From Actinotignum schaalii (GTDB taxonomy: Bacteria; Actinomycetota; Actinomycetes; Actinomycetales; Actinomycetaceae), in NCBI GenBank assembly GCA_946222725.1, contig CAMIHT010000051.1:1-9857 (forward strand): a stretch of 9,857 nucleotides of DNA. The letters are read 5' to 3'. Below the pieces are notes generated by a model that had not been told where the DNA came from, did no database searches, and was given only the letters and a program-made list of their open reading frames with translations. The position numbers and the translations under genes are program-made. Shown piece after piece: positions 6,145 through 9,857 of this stretch (position 1 is the stretch's first letter; the number at the start of each line of letters is the position of its first letter).

Positions 6145-6191
6145 TAGCGCAGGTGGCCGGAACCTGAAAGGTGTTCCGGCCACCTGCGCTA
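6145..6191. terminator. Long hairpin downstream of pntB, likely terminator
   Basis: A perfect 19-bp stem: TAGCGCAGGTGGCCGGAAC (6145-6163) with its reverse complement (6173-6191) around a 9-nt loop. It lies about 80 nt beyond the pntB stop on the minus strand. No T-run follows on either side, so it is a tail-less hairpin, a type often proposed as terminator in high-GC actinobacteria. Its core (GGCCGGAACCT ... GTTCCGGCC) resembles that of the rpsT terminator. Confidence 0.7.
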
Positions 6192-6271
6192 ACTGAGGGA
6201 TTCCCTAAGCGGTTATAGTTGTTCAGCTTGCCCCGGCCACACCCGGACTAGGGCGTGGGAGTGAGGCTACC

Positions 6272-7750
6272 TTAACCGGGGAAAGCCGCATTGATGGCAT
6301 CCACGGATGCCTTGGCATCGCCGAGCAGCATATCGGTATTCTCATTAAAGAACAGCGGGTTTTGCACCCCGGCATAGCCGGCATTGCCCATGGACCGCTT
6401 GAATACGACCACCTTCTTGGCATCCCAGACGTGCAGCACCGGCATACCCGCGATGGGAGAACCGGGCTCGGAAGCCGAAGGATTGACCGTGTCATTCGCC
6501 CCGATAACCAGCACGACATCGGTATCCGCGAAGGAATCGTTGATATCGTCCATTTCCTCCACGATGTCATAGGGGACTTTCGCTTCGGCCAGCAGCACGT
6601 TCATATGCCCGGGCAGGCGCCCGGCCACCGGATGGATAGCGAAACGCACCTCGGTTCCGTTATCGCGCAGCTTCTTCGTCAGCTCCGCCACAGGATATTG
6701 GGCTTGGGCCACGGCCATACCGTAACCGGGGGCAATAATCACCGAGCTGGCGTCCGCGAGCTCTTGGGCCACCTCCGCCGCGGTGGTTTCCGTGTGGCTG
6801 CCATAGTCACGCGCCTCTCCGGTAACTGCGCCGTCGGACCCAAAACCGCCGAGGATCACGGAAATGAAGGAACGGTTCATGGCCTTGCACATGATGTAGG
6901 AGAGGTACGCGCCCGAGGACCCCACTAGCGCACCGGTAATGATAAGGAGGTCATTGCCGAGGGTGAAGCCGGCCATCGCTGCCGCCCAACCCGAGTAGGA
7001 ATTGAGCATAGATACGACGACGGGCATATCGCCACCGCCAATCGCGAGCACCATATGTGCCCCCAGCAGCAGCGCAATAATCGTGATGAGGATGAGGGGA
7101 ATGAGGCCGGCCCCCACCCCGCGGGTCCAGGCGAACCAAATAATTAGCCCCAGGCACGCCAGGATCGCCAGCAAATTGAGAAGATTACGAGCCGGGAGCA
7201 CCAGCGGCTTGCCGGGAATCTTCCCCGCGAGTTTCAGGTAGGCGCATACCGATCCGGTGAAGGTGATCGCGCCGATGAACACCGCCAAGCCCACTTCGCC
7301 CATATGGAAGGCATTTGTGGGGGAGAAATCTTCCCCGGGTTGCTGGAGGAAGGAGTTGTAGCCCACCAGCACCGCTGCCGCACCCACGAAGGAATGCAGC
7401 AGGGCGATGAGTTCGGGCATGCCCGTCATTTCCACGGTGCGGGCCCTCCAAATCCCGATGCCGCCGCCCACCACGAGGGCGAGCACGAGCACCAGCACAA
7501 TAGCTGCGGAAGAAGCTTCCGTGGGGAAGGCGAGAACCACGATAATCGTGGCAACGAGAGCCAGCACCATTCCGATGGCGCCTAGGATATTACCTTTCGC
7601 CGCGGTTTCCTGTTTGGAAAGCCCGGCCAGGGCAAGGATGAAGAGCAGGGCCGCCACCAGGTAGGCGACAGTTTGCACGCTGAAAGCAACCTTAAGACCG
7701 CCCAAGCTCGGGGCGGCGAAGGTAACGACGTCGTTAATAGTGGTGAGCAC
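6272..7750 (-). CDS. pntB: NAD(P) transhydrogenase beta subunit PntB
   Basis: A 492-residue PntB: the membrane domain with proton channel plus the NADP(H)-binding domain III. With PntA it transfers hydride between NAD(H) and NADP(H), coupled to proton flow across the inner membrane, and mainly makes NADPH. Many hydrophobic helices fill residues 25-300. [25 protein letters not shown] (106-130) holds H119, matching the E. coli channel histidine 91. Domain III begins near 315 and shows [13 protein letters not shown] (342-354), [18 protein letters not shown] (373-390), [10 protein letters not shown] with D420 (E. coli D392), and [17 protein letters not shown] (451-467). The N terminus is about 18 residues longer than in E. 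coli. The GTG at 7750 begins 3 nt after the pntA stop, with AGAGGAG at the end of pntA as ribosome binding site. All key motifs are present. Confidence 0.97.
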   Translation of the reverse strand: MLTTINDVVTFAAPSLGGLKVAFSVQTVAYLVAALLFILALAGLSKQETAAKGNILGAIGMVLALVATIIVVLAFPTEASSAAIVLVLVLALVVGGGIGIWRARTVEMTGMPELIALLHSFVGAAAVLVGYNSFLQQPGEDFSPTNAFHMGEVGLAVFIGAITFTGSVCAYLKLAGKIPGKPLVLPARNLLNLLAILACLGLIIWFAWTRGVGAGLIPLILITIIALLLGAHMVLAIGGGDMPVVVSMLNSYSGWAAAMAGFTLGNDLLIITGALVGSSGAYLSYIMCKAMNRSFISVILGGFGSDGAVTGEARDYGSHTETTAAEVAQELADASSVIIAPGYGMAVAQAQYPVAELTKKLRDNGTEVRFAIHPVAGRLPGHMNVLLAEAKVPYDIVEEMDDINDSFADTDVVLVIGANDTVNPSASEPGSPIAGMPVLHVWDAKKVVVFKRSMGNAGYAGVQNPLFFNENTDMLLGDAKASVDAINAAFPG

Positions 7751-7753
7751 GGC

Positions 7754-9280
7754 TTAGCTCCTCTTGAACATAGACAGCATGCGCGCAGTCACCAAGAATC
7801 CACCGAAAATATTGATGGATGCGATGGTGAGGGCGATAGCGGCAAGGATGGTCACGGCGAGATGTCCCGAACCGAGCTGGAGGATTGCCCCAACCACGAT
7901 GATTCCAGAAATCGCGTTCGTCACGGACATGAGCGGGGTGTGCAGCGCGTGCGTCACCGAGGTGATGACGTAGAAGCCCACCACACAGGCCAGCATGAAG
8001 ACGATGAAATGCGAGGTCATGCCCGGCGGTGCCGTGAAGAGAATCCACAGCGCTACCGCCGCTGCCAACCCGGCCCACAGATAACGCAGTGGGCTGGGGC
8101 GGGCCGGTTCAGGCGCAGCCGGAGGTGCGGGAGGTGCCGGAGGCGCGACCGGGGCGGCCGAGACCTTGATGGGCGGGGGCGGCCAGGCCACCGCTCCCCC
8201 GAGGGTGACCAGAATGCCGCGCACAATATCATCCTCGGTATCCAGCACCAGCTGGCCATCCTTCTGCGGGGTGGTGAGTTTGAGGAAATTGACGAGGTTC
8301 TGCCCGAAAAGCTGGGAGGCTTGGCCGGGCAGGCGCAAGGCGAGATCTTCGTAGCCGATAATCGTGACGCTGTTGGCGGTGTGGACGACTTCTCCCGGGC
8401 GGGTGCCGGCCACGTTTCCGCCGTTGGCCGCCGCCAAATCAACGATGACGCTGCCGGGTTTCATGGCGGCCACTGCCTCAGAGTCCAAAAGGAGCGGGGC
8501 CGGCTTGCCGGGGATGAGCGCCGTCGTAATAACAATATCCGCGGCGGCGGCTTCCCGGGCGTAGACAACCCCGGCGGCATTGGCCTGATCCGCGGTCATT
8601 TCGCGGGCGTAACCATCCGCGGATTCCTGGCGCACCGGGATCTCCACGAATTCGGCGCCCATGGACTGGACCTGTTCGGCCACATCGGCACGCACGTCCG
8701 TTGCTTTGACGATTGCGCCCAGGGAATTGGCGGTGCCGACCGCGGCGAGCCCGGCAACGCCCGCTCCGATAACGTAGACAGTGGCCGGGGGAACTTTACC
8801 GGCAGCGGTGACCTGGCCGGTGAAAAGCCGCCCGAAGTGGGAGGCAGCTTCGATCACGGCTCGGTAGCCGGAAATATTGGCCATGGAGGAACGTACGTCC
8901 ATGGACTGGGCGCGGGAAATACGCGGAATTGCGTCAAGCGCCAGGGCCGTGAGTTCGCGGCGCGAAAGTTCCTCGATAAGTTCGGGCGAGCCGGCCGGGT
9001 TCATGCGTGCAATGAGGGTGGCGCCGCGGCTCATGCGGTCAAGGTAGCTGGCATCCGGGGCGTCGGTGGCTAAAACGATATCCGCAGCCCAGGCTTCCTG
9101 CGCGGAGACGAGGCGTGCGCCCGCGCTTTCGTACTGGCTATCGGGGTAGGACGAGGCCTCCCCCGCCCCTGTTTCCACCACGACCTCGTAGCCCAAAGCG
9201 ATGAGCTTGGCCACGGTATCGGGGGTGCCCGCCACCAGGGGGTCACCCGGGCGGGTACTTTTAGGTATTCCAACAAGCAT
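7754..9280 (-). CDS. pntA: NAD(P) transhydrogenase alpha subunit PntA
   Basis: A 508-residue fused alpha subunit of E. coli type: NAD(H)-binding domain I plus a C-terminal membrane part. The family N terminus MLVGIPK is followed by an alanine dehydrogenase-like fold. The RQD loop is in [11 protein letters not shown] (R120, Q125, D128), the dinucleotide glycine motif is GAGVAG (172-177), and the acidic residue that reads the NAD ribose is D195 in TDVRADV. An Ala/Pro-rich linker (about 366-397) leads to four hydrophobic helices at about 398-415, 421-441, 452-470 and 473-496. In many actinobacteria this subunit is split into two genes; here it is one. The start at 9280 gives the family N terminus and has GAGGAG 6 nt upstream (9292-9287); the frame stays open upstream, but that extension is the leader. 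It forms an operon with pntB. Confidence 0.97.
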   Translation of the reverse strand: MLVGIPKSTRPGDPLVAGTPDTVAKLIALGYEVVVETGAGEASSYPDSQYESAGARLVSAQEAWAADIVLATDAPDASYLDRMSRGATLIARMNPAGSPELIEELSRRELTALALDAIPRISRAQSMDVRSSMANISGYRAVIEAASHFGRLFTGQVTAAGKVPPATVYVIGAGVAGLAAVGTANSLGAIVKATDVRADVAEQVQSMGAEFVEIPVRQESADGYAREMTADQANAAGVVYAREAAAADIVITTALIPGKPAPLLLDSEAVAAMKPGSVIVDLAAANGGNVAGTRPGEVVHTANSVTIIGYEDLALRLPGQASQLFGQNLVNFLKLTTPQKDGQLVLDTEDDIVRGILVTLGGAVAWPPPPIKVSAAPVAPPAPPAPPAAPEPARPSPLRYLWAGLAAAVALWILFTAPPGMTSHFIVFMLACVVGFYVITSVTHALHTPLMSVTNAISGIIVVGAILQLGSGHLAVTILAAIALTIASINIFGGFLVTARMLSMFKRS

Positions 9281-9377
9281 AAAGTGCTCCTCAGTACAGC
9301 ACTGCCGTGCTGCGTTCTGCGTAGGCGGCGCTCCAGATACGCCATTGTCGCGCCGCCGCGGGACATCCCTCATTATT
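9281..9377 (-). promoter_or_regulatory. pntA leader with alternative hairpins around the RBS
   Basis: In the leader, CAGCAC (9312-9307) can pair with GTGCTG (9302-9297) in a hairpin with a 4-nt loop that leaves the GAGGAG ribosome binding site free. Alternatively AGTGCT (9303-9298) can pair with AGCACT (9288-9283), placing the ribosome binding site in the loop and stem edge. The middle segment is shared, so only one can form at a time. A larger hairpin further upstream pairs GGCGGCGC with GCGCCGCC (9324-9331 with 9350-9357). All this is seen by eye only. Confidence 0.35.
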
Positions 9378-9380
9378 CCA
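9372..9380 (-). promoter_or_regulatory. Candidate extended -10 promoter of pntAB
   Basis: TGGAATAAT on the minus strand: an extended TG followed by AATAAT, one mismatch from TATAAT. No good -35 at normal spacing. Transcription would start near 9365, giving an mRNA leader of about 85 nt before pntA. Confidence 0.4.
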
Positions 9381-9521
9381 CGTTTCCCGAAAGGGCCTGA
9401 GCGCGCGGGAAAGTGTGAGACTGCTCGAGCGCAAGACTGTGCCAGCGTAAGGCTAGGCGAGCTACTACCGCGTGCGCCGGGCGCTACTGGACACACCACG
9501 GCCTACCGACCTCGCCGGATA

Positions 9522-9857
9522 CTACCTGCCGCGCCGGGCACGCCCGATGGCAATAATCGCGTGTTCCACGGCGTACTGCGGATCGCGGGAGGCACCCTTG
9601 ACCTGTTGATCGGCGAGCGCCACCGCTCGGATGGCTTGCCCCAGCCCGGCATCGCTCCATCCGCGCGCTTCCCGGCGGGCCCGCTGGGCTTGCCAGGGCG
9701 CCATTTTCAATTCCCGCTGGCTGATTCCCGGGGCCTGGACAATCGCGAGCTGGCGCAGTTTGGCCGCGAGCGCGGCCACGATAGGAACAGGGTTCACCCG
9801 GGTGGCGAAGGCGTGGCGGGCCAGCGCTAAAGCTTGGCCGGTGCGCCCGGCCAGGGC
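9522..9857 (-). CDS. holA: DNA polymerase III delta subunit, C-terminal part
   Basis: The last 111 residues of a HolA-type clamp-loader delta subunit; its 5' part is beyond the right window edge. The visible part is the C-terminal helical collar domain, with the family stretches ALALARHAFATRVNPVPIV and ALAAKLRQLA near its start. LKMAPWQAQRARREARGWS follows in the middle, then ADQQVKGASRDPQYAVEHAI near the end. In the clamp loader, delta opens the sliding beta clamp for loading onto DNA. holA usually lies close to rpsT in actinobacteria, facing it, which is the arrangement here apart from the insert between them. The stop at 9522 is followed by 241 nt to the pntA start, and no obvious terminator separates them, so some read-through into pntA is possible. 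Confidence 0.9.
   Translation of the reverse strand, partial: ALAGRTGQALALARHAFATRVNPVPIVAALAAKLRQLAIVQAPGISQRELKMAPWQAQRARREARGWSDAGLGQAIRAVALADQQVKGASRDPQYAVEHAIIAIGRARRGR

Noticed and set aside
7673..9073. Long 466-residue plus-strand ORF opposite pntA
   Set aside because: Its His/Gly/Asp/Arg-rich, low-complexity protein is the antisense shadow of pntA.
9281..9499. N-terminal extension of PntA up to 9499
   Set aside because: The extension has no family similarity, covers the leader and putative promoter, and 9280 has a strong ribosome binding site and the canonical MLVGIPK start.
1..9857. CRISPR arrays, tRNA or rRNA genes, insertion sequences, toxin-antitoxin or phage defence genes
   Set aside because: I looked for regular spaced repeats, cloverleaf patterns, transposase motifs and defence signatures on both strands and saw none.

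Overview
The window is a high-GC bacterial chromosome segment, most likely from an actinobacterium (Actinomycetota; Actinomycetaceae is my guess, at low confidence). The evidence is the GC-rich codon use, the GTG and TTG starts, and the gene neighbourhood: lepA followed by hemW on one side, and rpsT facing a delta-subunit gene (holA) on the other, an order familiar from actinobacteria.

Left part (1-2953, minus strand): a tight operon reads lepA (EF4 GTPase), then trmB (tRNA m7G46 methyltransferase), then hemW (radical-SAM haem chaperone family, cut by the window edge). The lepA-trmB gap is 2 nt and the trmB-hemW gap is 6 nt. Next (3035-5092, plus strand) come a YhbW-type luciferase-like flavin oxidoreductase, a two-TM PH-domain membrane protein and rpsT (S20), which starts at TTG. 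A strong two-way hairpin terminator follows rpsT.

Middle part (5232-6144): a lower-GC stretch carries small minus-strand reading frames with no recognisable family. It holds a clear signal peptide start (5930) with a good ribosome binding site. The frame is then broken by TAA at 5837-5835 and, still in the same frame, by TGA at 5570-5568 before a small two-TM ORF. Its upstream DNA is AT-rich and has a cluster of overlapping inverted and direct repeats that look like an operator. Two hairpins with related cores bound this islet (5176-5211 and 6145-6191).

Right part (6272-9857, minus strand): pntA and pntB encode the membrane-bound, proton-translocating NAD(P) transhydrogenase, with a 3-nt gap between them. 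A 241-nt leader/promoter region separates them from the 3' end of holA (DNA polymerase III delta), which is cut by the window edge. The pntA leader shows two mutually exclusive hairpins around its ribosome binding site.

Most of the window is housekeeping: translation quality and tRNA modification, haem/redox, and NADPH supply. I do not see a convincing new multi-gene system. The points most worth a second look are the decayed secreted-protein locus with its operator cluster, the possible RNA switch ahead of pntA, and the overlapping divergent promoters between lepA and the oxidoreductase gene.
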